Assembly (NCBI RefSeq): GCF_026151205.1
Contig: NC_087083.1
Location: forward strand, 8,243,460-8,307,459
DNA from: Bolinopsis microptera
Lineage: Eukaryota > Ctenophora > Tentaculata > Lobata > Bolinopsidae
Reading direction: 5' to 3'
DNA length: 64,000 nt
The notes beneath the pieces are model-generated. The model worked only from the letters and a program-made list of their open reading frames with translations, had not been told where the DNA came from and did no database searches. This document shows, one piece after another, positions 36,901 to 46,861 of this stretch; positions within the stretch are counted from its first letter, which is position 1, and each line of letters begins with the position of its first letter. The translations under genes were made by a program, and so were the position numbers.

Positions 36901-39900
36901 CCAATGGATGGCTACAAGACCTCGTTTTAATTATAACACCAACAAAGAGCTTTATTACTCAGATGTTAATCAAATAATGTTGATCAAGGTTCAAACTTCA
37001 ATACGTGTTGGTATCCCAGAAAGCAGAAACGCTATTAATTAATTGGAACACGTTTTTGACGTAGAGGTAGGTCGCGCGGCGCTGAGTGCGCGCCAATTAA
37101 CCGATAAAACAGTTTTGTTTACATACAAGCGATCCAACAAAACTAGCAATACCAGAAGATGAATCCGAGATTTTGGAACAGTTTGAGACAACTTTTTATA
37201 GATGTTTTTTGGCTGTATTTGTCCGTAAACTAAGTCGCATTTGCTCTGGTATGATAGGATGGCATGTGTACTGACATTTCCAGCTAGTTTTGAAATATTT
37301 ATCGAATTCATGGAATGAATGAAATGAACAAAAAATGAACATTGTCTCAGAATGTCCTAGACTGAGCTGAAACCGATTGGGATCGATTGCTATTGATACC
37401 AGGAGTGTCCCCGGGAAGTTTGGTGGGTCCAGCTTGTTCAGCGATTTTAGGGTAAAGTTCATTTTTGTTCATTTCGTTCATTTCGTGAACCAGGGGATCA
37501 TTTGGCACTTCTGAGTGGCTGAACATGTTAGTAAACATACCCCTCCACCATACCAGATAGATTTTAAGTCAACCCAGGCATAACTACTGCCCCAAAAGCC
37601 TGTTCCAAAGTTGTCTCAATTCTGTTCCAGAATCCCAACTACTCTGAAACCAAAATGGAACATTGCCCCCAGAGCCTTTTCTGAGCTTGCTAGGGCCACC
37701 AAACTTTTCATGGACACTCCTGGTATCAATACCAACAGACTCTGATCGGTTTCAACTCATTTTAGGCGATTTTAGGGTAAAGTTCATTTTTGTTCATTTC
37801 GTTCATTTCATGAACCAGGGGATCATTTGGCACTTCTGAGTGGCTGAACATGTTAGTAAACATACCCCTCCACCATAGCAGATAGATTTTAAGTCAACCC
37901 AGGCATAACTACTGCCCCAAAAGCCTGTTCCAAAGTTGTCTCAATTCTGTCTCAATTCTGTCTCACTGTTCCAAAATTGTTCCAAAATCTCGGATTCATG
38001 AACTCAGCAATACCCCGCTAAAACTTGTCATGCCGCGCTTGTACAGTAGAAGTGCTTACCCTAGAACATCCTTTTGGTCGTTATAATTCCATCTACACTG
38101 GTGATAAGAGATCGCAAAAAGCTGAAATGATTCGTTTAGTTTTTACTACTTTGTCACAAATGATGAACGAAATGAGAAGGATATAATTGAAAAGCGGACT
38201 TAGGTTGTAAACAAACCCACTTTAGTTATTATATGAACAAACCAGCCTTAGTTATAAACAAATTAACTTTATCATAATCAAACCAACCGGTGGCAGATAG
38301 CTAGGCCCGAACACATTACTGTATTGTCTTGTTACATCTTTAGGAGTAGGTCCTGAATATTTAGGGTGATTAATAAATTAGGAAAACTATTTTAAACGGA
38401 TCAAGTCTACCAAAATTTCATTAACCACATTATATCATAAATAATATCTATCAGCTTTCTTAAAGGAAAGAAATTGAAATTAGTCCGTTATCATATTTAT
38501 TAAATGTGATAACGGGCTAATTTCAATGTCCTTCCTTTCAGAAAGTTGATAAAATGAGGGAATTTAAGAAAACTAACCGAGGAACAAGAAAAGGTCAAGC
38601 AGCCCACTCTCAGACATAAAATGGGTATCTATTCTGCTGACTTCATCCGATGACATAATTGAGGATAGCACCCGCCCCACTATTGACTGGGACAAGGATG
38701 GGTTGTTACATTTATTGAGTGGGTCTTAGAATTAAGATAATTTTGGTTGCCCGTTTGTTTAAAATCAGTAATAAGATATTTTCTGTGTACAAATTCAGTT
38801 CCACTACATTAACTGATAAGAATATTGGTATCAATAACCAACTATCAAATATCACATGAAACTAACTAACCTTTTCATTACTATAGTTAATATCGACCCA
38901 AGTTTCCGCAGCATTGAGCCACATCATACCAACACTGTGTTTTGGGCTGAGAGCGTGGACGTAGGGGATTGCACCGTAAAGGGCCATTGGGTTGTCGAGT
39001 TCGTACTCGAACACGTCCAAATTGTATAGCCGGTATGGGTCTGTGCTACTGAAAGTGGGGTATAGTATTTACTAACTGGTACTTGGGACAGTATGACGTC
39101 ATAGCACGTGGTGTGACGTCATGACACGTAGTGTGACGTCATATCACGTGATGTGACGTCATAGCACGTGGTATGACTTCATATCCTCTCTAGAGTTTGT
39201 CCCAACTTCCCTCAGTAACATAATGTAGATAGCTTTGTCTTGGTCGGCCTTGCTGTTCTCTACAATGCAAAGTTTCCCATAAGACTAAATCACTGGCCAG
39301 TAGCTCAGGATGTCTGATGCAGTGTCCCGCCATTTTTAATCTCCTGCCTCGTAACTTGTTTGACAGCCTAGGTAGGCTACTATACAAAGTAACATTGCTG
39401 TCCTTCCATGAGATATCCAGCACCATACGGCATACGCAACATCTTTGTGAATGTCCCGTCCAGTTTTTGTCAGTGTCCAGGTTTCTGATTCTTAGAGCAG
39501 TACTGACTCACAAGCCGCAATGCTATTATCTTGAACATTTTCCCACTGCCTTTGAGAGCAAGTGGTGTGACTTCATTAAACGTGGTGTGACGTAATATAA
39601 CGTGGTCATGGGACATGGTGTGGCGTCATATCGCGTGGCGCAGTGTGACTTCATATCACGTGGCGCACTGTGACTTCATATCATGTGGTGTGACGTCATA
39701 TCACGTGTTAATAATAAACAATCCAACCACTAACCCAGTCCCTTTGAGAGCCAGCGTGTCCGCGTGTTCAGGTAACCCGTACAATTTATCAAATCCGGTA
39801 AAAGTAACGTCCAGTGATATCGCTCTGGGTCCTCTGAAATAAATATAATAATTATAAAATAATAAATAAAACGGTTAGCTAGGTCACGTGATGTGACTAC

Positions 39901-42900
39901 ACGTGTATCGTTACAATGGTCACGTGACGACACGTGTACGACACAAGAATTTAAGTACTTTTTAGTATCAAAGAAAATATTTTAACGACAAACTGACTGA
40001 GTAACTTTAATTAAAGCATGTAGACTGCTTCACAATATTTCTATTTCACTAACCTAGGATTCTACTCATGAGAATAAGACGTGGTACTGTGATATGTTTC
40101 ACTAACCTAGGATTCTACTCATGAGAATAAGACGTGGTACTGTGATATGTTTCACTATATTTCACTAACCTAGGATTCTACTCATGAGAATAAGACGTGG
40201 TACTGTGATATGTTTCACTATATTTCACTAACCTAGGATTTGAGTCGTGATGAGAGTTGAAACTCTCCTCCCAGTCCATTTTAGCTATCTCCTCAGCTGA
40301 TATTCCCAAATCATCCTCCTCATTCTCGCCCTCCTCTCCTTCCTGATGCTCTTCCTCATTCACTTCACTGGGGGAGTATGGTGGTAAAGTGAAAGTGAAG
40401 TCTGATTAGCTTCAACCTTCATTTCACTATATAGTTTGAGCTACTATTATATTGTTCTATATCATAAGCCTTCGAGTTTTGAGTTCAAGAGCTATCATGT
40501 TCTGAATATTATATTATTATGAGAGATGCTAATTAATTATAAGAAATTTTATACCATTTAGTAAATTAAATTGCTGCAACCTCATTCAACTCCATTACTA
40601 AAGCAAAAAGCGGGAGTTTCGCGACAGGGATTATATAATATGGTTTACTACAATTAAATACTTATCAACATTCAAATATAATGCAGCTAATATACAGTCT
40701 TGATGTACTAAGAGAGATAAGAATTTTGCAGATAATAAATATATATATTTCAATGTCAACAAAGTAACTTTTAAATCAGGAGGTAAGATGCGAGCTGTGC
40801 TTAGCTCATAACTATTAGAATATTATAAGGAGTAACAGCACAGCAAATACACACAAATTTGTGATCGGTTGAACAGCAATTCAGCCCCTTTAAAACTTGC
40901 TTCTAGAAGATTCGAAGTTTTGCTACGAAATCATTAACATTAAGCAAAGAAGAAAAATATAATCTATTTAAAAACGAACGTTTCACACAAAGTAAACAGA
41001 AATTTTTCAGGGAAAATCCTTACTAAAAAAACAGCAGATGTTGCTTTCTGTGGTTAAGAAAATGCAAAAATAATGTTGAGATTTGTTAATAAAAAAGATT
41101 ATGAAGGAGCATATGTATGATGGCAAGTTAAGGTTGTCGTACCTTGGATCACTCTTAAAAGTACTAATGAGGTTGCTCCCTAAGGACAAGGCTTTGTTCC
41201 CTAAATCTGACAATTTCTGTCCTACACGAGACATTAGCGATCTGCGAGAAAAACTATCGTTACCATAGCAACGTGTATATCGTTACCGTAGCAACGTGTA
41301 TATCATAGCAACCATGCAGGGTGTAGCCACCTTGCTATGGTAACATACATTTAATGTAAGTCGAGATATTATATATAGCATGTACCGCAAGAAAGCAAAA
41401 ATAGGCTCTCTTGAATTGTGGTCGTGAGCTTGTGATACCCTAATGGACTACTTTTTTGTTCTTTGGTGATCCAAATCAGAGCAAAGACTACGGGTTAGAT
41501 GCTTCGAGAAAATTTTTATAATTGATGCACGCTGAATGTAATAGTAAAGATCTAAGTCTTGGTCTAAAAGTAAAGCTTAAATCAATCTATTAAACACATT
41601 AATAGAATCTTATACTACTCCTGAAAAACCGATAACGCAATATTAAGTTATAAGTCAATAATCCCAATAATGTATTATACAACAATATAATTATAACATT
41701 CAATTTATATTAGCGGATCTAACAGAATACCCAGCATTATATGCCATGACAAGAGCATCCCGTTAATCAGAGCGACACCCAACAAAATACCCAACAGTTT
41801 TACTTTCACTTTCATTTTCACTTTCACTTTCACTTTCACTTTTATTTTAACTTTCTCGATAACACTTTCGACATAATATCTTGAGTCTAGAGTGACAGCC
41901 TCCAACATAGCGACTGTCACAACTATAAAAAGGATTATGAAACTGAACTCTGGTATCAGAGGGACAACTCTCAAACTTCCACATTTTAGTTTCGGGTAAT
42001 TAGCGGGTAATTCATTGTGGGCCGCTCTGTTCAGTGTACAAAGATTATCTAATTTAACATGCAGATCAAGTCACTAGCTAAAAATGAATAAATAAATAAA
42101 TTCCAACATTTATTAAGTTATTAGACGGTTCAAAATAAAAAATATACCCAAAGAAGATGTACATTTAAGTCATTCAAGCGAAACTTAGTATGGAATAATC
42201 AAAATTATGCACTTTAACGTCAGTTCAGAATTTATTATATTATATGGACAAATATAAGGAATACCAGGAATATTATGAACAGATAATAATAATATACCTA
42301 TAATATATAATATATAATAATAACTATACAATATAACTAACAAATAATAATAATATACCTATATAATGTACAGGGTGGGCCAAAAGTCAGTACCCATACG
42401 TTGGCCTTTATAGCTCAGTCACTGAGTGCCCAATTTAAATACTTCTTTCTGGTATGACTTAGTACCACCACTGGTTCGAGGAATTTGTCAACTCGAAAAA
42501 TATTCGCGTTCATTTTTTTCAAATGGAGGTTCATTTTCACATTTATTTGATAGTTTGGATAGTCGGATCAAGCTAAATGTTATTGAATTGTGTTTGGCCA
42601 TTCGAATTACGTTTGTCCTGAAAGAATTAGAACAGTAGCTTCTCAGATAACCGAGATATGAAGCATAACGAGTTTATTCATTACGTGTGATCAGATGATT
42701 GGTTTACCTAATCACGTGATAAGGTGACCCCGTTAACTACCCCGTTAAACATTATGGGAATTGTTAAGGGTGCCCAATTAAGGTGTCGTGTCACGGTGTC
42801 ACATAATCATCCAGTCAATTTTGTTAACGAGATACAGAAAATGCTTGATAACTTCGTCATTTCTAATCCGTTTTGCCTCATGTTTTCAGATCATATGCAA

Positions 42901-44692
42901 CATTTGATAATCTACCGTCTCTAAAAAAATTAGGCGTTCAGCATGTTCAGAGAAAACAATATAGGTGTTTTAATATTGATTGGGCGTGGTCTAAAATATT
43001 CGAATTTTCAAATTTTGACGACGGAATCCTCGAACCAGTATATTCAGTATGCCATCTGCAAAGCAACAGCTCTCAAATATAAAACACGGCGGAGCTATTA
43101 AGGCCAACGTATGGGTACTGACTTTTGGCCCACCCTGTACAATATAACTAACGGTTTAAGAAGCTGCGTCTCCACGTGAAAGAGGCCACGTGCGTTAACA
43201 CTCGCCACCAGGGTCTCCTGCGCGTAAACGTCAATACGCAGGGGGTTGTAGTTCAACACTGCTTTGTGGGAGGAGAAAGAGACTGTAGCAGTCTGACCTG
43301 ACTTACTGAGAGTACAGCTGAAAGTAAGGGTTAATGTTAATTCCTTAATATATAATATATACTGTCTTATGATGTACAATGTACATTGTACAATGTACAC
43401 TACAAGTTAGAATAGGATGAGGGTATTAAATGTACATAGTAGAATCAGACTTCTTTCTAAAAGTGAAAGTGAAAGTAGTTTCTACTTTCTAACCTCTGAT
43501 CCTGTAATGGCGCCTCCCCCAAACTATCAACAGGACTGTACCGGGGGTGGACTGGTTCCTTCTCTTGTGCTGTTAACCGTATAGTGCTATCCTGCGGAAA
43601 ATTTGCATTGAAGGAACAGTGACAGAAACTTAAAACTAGAAACTGGAAAAAGTGAGAGCTTTCTATGAAGATAATGATTAATGTACGTTAATTTAAGTAA
43701 CATAACAACAGTAAGAGCATAATTAACAAGGTGCACGTAAATTAATTGTGTAACCCAGGTACAGCCTCTCTAAAAAAGTTTTAAAAAGCATAATTAAAGT
43801 AAGCTCGCCACCTTGAGCACCCTCAATATAACAGTGTGAGCGTGTTATTAGGTAACTTATATAATATAAGTTATATTAATTAAGTAATTACTCTACTTAA
43901 TTACTGATCATGGGCATACTAACAGGGGGCGCAGCGACCTCACTTCACACTACTAGACTAGATAACCTAAAAGCAGATACTGGGCTGAAGTCAGTAGATG
44001 AGATAGCTAGACTGATGGAAGACAGAAAGCTGTGGAGAACTGTTGTCAAATGATCTCGGGAATACTACCCGCCTTAAGTCAAGTCAAGTAAGTCAGTAAT
44101 TACTGATTAAGAAAAGTAAGCTCCCCGCCTTGAGCACCCTCAATATAACAGTGTGAGCGTGTTGTTAAGTAACTTATATATAAGTTATATTAATTAAGTA
44201 ATTACTCTACTTAATTACTGATTAAATTAAATAAGCTCGCCACCTTGAGCACCCTCAATATAACAGTGTGAGCGTGTTTCTCCATCTCGTGCTTCACAGT
44301 GAAAGTAACAGAACTCGAGTTAACTTGATTGATTGTCTCAGGGTTCACGTAGTAACCGCTCTTATTCTCCTCCATACCTCGTAATCTCCTGGAGTAGTGT
44401 CAAGTGAAAGTGAAATAGAAAGTGAAATAGAAAGTGAATCAGAATGTGAAAGTTGATAAATCACATTATGTGTTCATGCATTTGAAGGGAATTGTAAATC
44501 ATGTTACCAGCTGTATCATTTAAAAGTTATTTTGTTTCTTCTTTTGAGATATATTTAAAATCAATACTGCGAAAGTGAAAAGAAATTGATGACGTACTTG
44601 CAGAAGCCGCTCTGGTCGCATGTCTTGAAGTTGTTTCTGTTGACTGCATCTGACAATAGCAACAAGAAACTAACCAACCACCACCAGGACAT
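27924..44692 (-). CDS. GANAB: Glucosidase II alpha subunit (neutral alpha-glucosidase AB), complete, 25 exons
   Basis: Glycoside hydrolase family 31 enzyme of the ER lumen that trims the two inner glucoses of N-glycans in the calnexin cycle. Coding exons, 5' to 3': 44598-44692, 44244-44388, 43494-43591, 43153-43317, 41143-41241, 40233-40367, 39735-39833, 38871-39048, 38578-38686, 38288-38352, 38060-38121, 36658-36735, 36115-36220, 35727-35832, 35399-35544, 34919-35093, 34446-34606, 34100-34172, 33741-33852, 31391-31529, 31144-31237, 28991-29082, 28629-28738, 28284-28375, 27924-28024. They sum to 2,835 bp and every junction keeps phase, giving 944 aa, the length of the human enzyme. The start [16 protein letters not shown] is a signal peptide, followed by [11 protein letters not shown]. 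The nucleophile Asp is in [10 protein letters not shown] (exon 15), the acid/base Asp in WTGDN (exon 17), with GADVGGFF after it. Exon 5 corresponds to the segment alternatively spliced in mammals. No C-terminal KDEL; retention is via the beta subunit in known enzymes. Confidence 0.97.
28388..28485. repeat. CACGTG/ATATAACACGTG minisatellite in GANAB intron 23
   Basis: About eight near-copies of a 12-bp unit (AACACGTGATAT, AACACGTGGTGT) including the palindrome ATATAACACGTGTTATAT. Each copy holds an E-box CACGTG. It belongs to a set of related arrays in other introns of the gene. Confidence 0.8.
29254..30888. mobile_element. 1.6-kb G-tract-ended DNA transposon with 8-bp target duplication, in GANAB intron 21
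   Basis: Terminal inverted repeats of a G run followed by TATGCAACGACCATTAATG; the right end is the reverse complement. CGCTCCCC is duplicated at 29246-29253 and 30889-30896. Both subterminal regions carry tandem GACCATTAATG units (29270-29340 and 30765-30830) followed by the same ATGTCAGTTTTG... stretch (in the same, not inverted, orientation). A 29-31 bp tandem repeat sits at 30402-30530. A 132-codon minus-strand frame (29964-30362) matches nothing I recognise. 8-bp duplication would fit a hAT-type transposase. Confidence 0.78.
31519..33513. repeat. Minisatellite built from the GANAB exon 20 splice acceptor, about 39 copies
   Basis: Units of 54 or 44 bp (the 44-bp form lacks one TATCATTACT) repeat over 2 kb in intron 19. 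Read on the gene's strand, each unit carries TTATATTGCAG|ACCGCTATGGT, identical to the true 3' splice site and first bases of exon 20 at 31529. Only the last copy continues into coding sequence. Units are arranged partly as a higher-order 44-54-54 pattern, with two variants reading ACCATTAAGG (near 32488 and 33364). Each unit also has an AGAGTAAGT, similar to a 5' splice site. Confidence 0.95.
34632..34876. promoter_or_regulatory. Array of E-box/CRE composite sites filling GANAB intron 16
   Basis: About nine tandem copies of a roughly 20-21 bp unit with core GTCACGTGACGTCAT (for example TCACACCGTCACGTGACG, CATAACACTGTCACGTGA). GTCACGTGAC equals the published CLEAR/E-box palindrome and TGACGTCA is the cAMP-response palindrome. 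Binding is inferred from motif identity alone; a minisatellite without function is equally possible. Confidence 0.6.
36545..36735 (-). repeat. Duplicated 3' edge of GANAB exon 12 with its donor
   Basis: The exon 12 end and donor (CATACTGATGGTAAAAG|GTAAATCA, true donor at 36658) reappears at about 36558-36585 as CATAATGATGGTAGAAG|GTAAATCA, followed by similar flanking sequence (AACATTTGACAA..., AACATCTGATCA...). Confidence 0.75.
37154..38005. mobile_element. 852-bp inverted-repeat element in GANAB intron 11
   Basis: AGCAATACC is duplicated at 37145-37153 and 38006-38014. Inside, ATGAATCCGAGATTTTGGAACA-type inverted ends face each other, and a block of about 190 bp (from TTTTAGGGTAAAGTTCATTT) is present twice in direct orientation at 37445 and 37772. 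No reading frame supported. Confidence 0.7.
39066..39181. repeat. CACGTG/TGACGTCAT array, GANAB intron 7 (first of two)
   Basis: Five variants of TGACGTCATAGCACGTGGTG in a row; a second looser group with the same core lies at 39560-39711 in the same intron, and single copies occur at 35556-35625, 39884-39940, 33673-33730 and 28917-28980 in other introns. Confidence 0.7.
40048..40245 (-). repeat. GANAB exon 6 donor triplicated into intron 6
   Basis: The exon 6 end and donor AATCCTAG|GTTAGTGAAA (true site 40233) recurs three more times downstream, near 40052, 40106 and 40169, in 54-61 bp units that include CTCATGAGAATAAGACGTGG. Each copy has an intact GTTAGT donor. Confidence 0.88.
41262..41344. 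promoter_or_regulatory. Cluster of RFX X-box-like palindromes in GANAB intron 4
   Basis: GTTACCATAGCAAC (41262-41275) and GTTACCGTAGCAAC (41282-41295) match the X-box consensus GTNRCC-N(0-3)-RGYAAC exactly, and an inverted near-match TTGCTATGGTAAC ends at 41343. They lie within about 20-100 bp of the exon 5 acceptor (41241). RFX proteins control ciliary genes in animals; an intronic enhancer or internal promoter is possible, but no start site is shown. Confidence 0.55.
41797..41854. repeat. CTTTCA hexamer microsatellite
   Basis: About nine imperfect hexamers in GANAB intron 4. The same motif in either orientation (GTGAAA) recurs near many junctions of the gene (40385, 43460, 44400, 46815, 51670). 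Confidence 0.85.
42371..43137. mobile_element. Tc1/mariner-like MITE, copy 1, in GANAB intron 4
   Basis: 767 bp with inverted ends CAGGGTGGGCCAAAAGTCAG, over about 45 bp, and TA on both sides (42369-42370, 43138-43139). Nearly identical to the copy at 53634-54401 in opposite orientation. CAGGGTG ends and TA target fit the IS630-Tc1-mariner group; no transposase frame. It ends 15 bp from the exon 4 donor (43153). Confidence 0.88.
43800..44290 (-). repeat. GANAB exon 2 donor edge, three copies
   Basis: The exon 2 end (CACTGTTATATTGAGGGTGC then TCAAG|GTGGCG, donor at 44244) with about 110 bp of flank recurs near 44,119-44,160 and 43,801-43,845. The nearest copy has lost the GT (GCGGGG); the farther copy keeps it. 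The copies are separated by a shared TAAGTTATATTAATTAAGTA block and, in one gap, by a LINE fragment. Confidence 0.88.
43937..44053 (+). pseudogene. LINE ORF2 C-terminal fragment
   Basis: A 38-codon frame ending at a TGA reads ...[17 protein letters not shown]... then RTVVK, resembling the extreme C-terminus of non-LTR retrotransposon proteins. It is sandwiched between the first and second copy of the exon 2 edge repeat in GANAB intron 2. Remnant only; clade unknown. Confidence 0.55.
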
Positions 44693-44967
44693 GCTACCTT
44701 GGTGATAAATAATCTTTATAAAGGAGCAGCTGTGATATGTTTTTTTAATTTATCAGCTTAATCAATAAAGGAGGGTCACTTTGTTGTCTCCTTATTATCG
44801 CTTTTAATTGACTGCAATACTTTCATATGTTTTGAACAATTTTCAATGACGTGGTTAGTACCTGACACTTGTGTAAGTTGCTTTAATCATATGAGCGGTA
44901 TACAAGCACATTGTTTCATTTCGTTTCATTTCATCATGAGTTACAAATTTTATAATAATTGAGTATA
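44693..44967 (-). promoter_or_regulatory. GANAB upstream region
   Basis: Short interval between the GANAB start codon and the foldback element. A TATAAA-like CTTTATAAAG lies at 44715-44724, about 25-30 bp upstream of the ATG, close for a TATA box unless the leader is very short. Nothing else recognised. Confidence 0.4.
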
Positions 44968-46531
44968 ATAGATGTGGATACTCATGGGGAGGTGATACGT
45001 GTTTGTTTACTTTAATAGTAAGCCCCTGTTAGGCGGGTTGAAGACTGGCTTATAAACCAGTACAGTCCCCAAATCAACAACAAAAAAGGTGATACATATT
45101 TTGTATTATGGAACGCTTACATAACACTTGTAACGCCTTCTTGTTACCCTCCTTTGAAGGCCCCGAATTATTTTCTTAACGGAAGCTCAAAAATAACCCG
45201 AGAAATCGACCTTCTTATTAACTCATTTTGATGACTGTTTCTGACCTAAAATTGCACGAAAAATCAATTTAGCTAGGTTTCAGAACCTATAAACACTTCC
45301 TTATCCCTCCCACGTTTATTGCAGCTTTGCAACTTGAGTGAAGACCAGAGTACGAAAACACACAGCAGGTAAGCGCTTACCAAAAATGAGTTGCTTATAA
45401 GCAACTCATTTTTGGTGACTGTTCCTCGCCTAACATTGCACGAGAAATCGATTTAAGTTCCTTTCACAGCCCAACAACACTTCCTTATCCCTCAAAATTC
45501 ATGTTTTACTCAAAAGAAGAACATTATGATCCTGCAACATAAGAACAAGGAGATCGTCTCCTTAACAAATCGAACAGGTACTATCACAAGTTCCAGACAA
45601 GAGCATGACAACAAAGTCAAAAGAAACACAATGAAGGAAGGTTACGAACACCACAATATAACAATCAAACTAACAACTGAATTAAATTTGTTCTGACGAC
45701 GGGCAGCCATAATGTGCTCCGTGATTCTAACCGAGCGACCAATTGTAATAGAGGTGTTATGTCACGTGACACCGATCGTGCTCTTCTCTGGAACTTGTGA
45801 TAGTACCTGTTCAATTTGTTAAGGAGACGATCTCCTTGTTCTTATTATATTGCAGGATCAGAATGTTCTTCGTTTGAGTAAACATGAATTTTGAGGAATA
45901 AGGAAGTGTTGTTGGGCTGTGAAAGGAATTTAAATCGATTTCTCGTTCAAGTCACTAAAAGTGAGTTGCTTACCTGCTGTGCATGTGTGTTTTCGTACTT
46001 TGGTCTTCACTCAAGTTGCAAAGCTGCAATATACGTATCGCAAAGAACATTTCTACCTGAAAATTCTGTTAGTACCAGTTTGATCAGTTAAGGTGAGGAT
46101 TGCCTCGATCTTTCGGTTTCAACCCTAGGTCAAGAGCTGTAGAACCGAAGGATCAACACATAATATGTTGCTTGTTGCTTGTATCAACTAAAAAACATCA
46201 ATTTTGAGGGGTAAGGAAGTGTTTATAGGTTCTGAAACCTAGCTAAATCGATTTTTCGTGCAATTTTAGGGCAGAAACAGTCATCAAAATGAGTTAATAA
46301 AAAGGTCGATTTCTCGGTTATTCTTGAGCTTTCGTTCAGAAAATAATTCGGGGCCTTCAAAGGGGGGGGGGGGGGGGGGGGGGGGGGGGGTAACAAGAAG
46401 GCGTTACAAGTGTTACAAGCGTTCCATAATACAAAATATGTATCACCCCTTCAACCCGCCTAACAGGGCACGGGGGCTTACTATTAAAGTAAACAAACAC
46501 GTAACACCTCCCCATGAGTATCCACATCTAT
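44968..46531. mobile_element. 1.56-kb foldback element between WDR12 and GANAB
   Basis: Inverted arms at about 44968-45610 and 45780-46531 begin and end with ATAGATGTGGATACTCATGG and its complement, with a 170-bp centre. The right arm has a 27-nt G run (46364-46390) where the left arm has CCCTCC. The left arm contains a perfect 36-bp palindrome at 45380-45415 (half-site CCAAAAATGAGTTGCTTA). No reading frame. Resembles a foldback or MITE dimer; family unknown. Confidence 0.82.
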
Positions 46532-46861
46532 AGGAAAGAGAAGACACTACAGTCAGAATAAAGTTAAATGAAGTTAAAATGGGTAATAAGTTAATGAACA
46601 AAATAAAAACCATAAAAATTCACCCCTAAAGCTGAACTGTCAAACATTATTAATCTTTGAAAAAATTCCGCACAATTAGATTGCACAGTAACACAAGATC
46701 AACAGGTCAAATTTACCAAATAACCAATCTGTCCCACGACTCCAATCTGGTAAACTCCAAAACAGATCCAATTATTTCAGTGCAAATCATGTATCTAAAC
46801 GCCAAGGTTAGAGAAAGTGAAACAGAAAGTGAAACAGAAAGTGAAACAGAAAGTGCTGTAT
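46532..46861. other. WDR12 3' flank with 12-bp tandem repeat
   Basis: A GAAAGTGAAACA unit repeats about four times at 46811-46856, ending just beyond the WDR12 stop codon. The rest is AT-rich with no gene seen. Confidence 0.65.

Noticed and set aside
41705-41974. Minus-strand 89-codon frame with two hydrophobic stretches as a membrane protein
   Set aside because: Its middle (KVKVKVKVK) is a translated CTTTCA microsatellite and it lies in a GANAB intron.
42426-43082. Short frames in the mariner-like MITE as a transposase remnant
   Set aside because: They have no DDE-type motifs and cover both copies only because the DNA is nearly identical.
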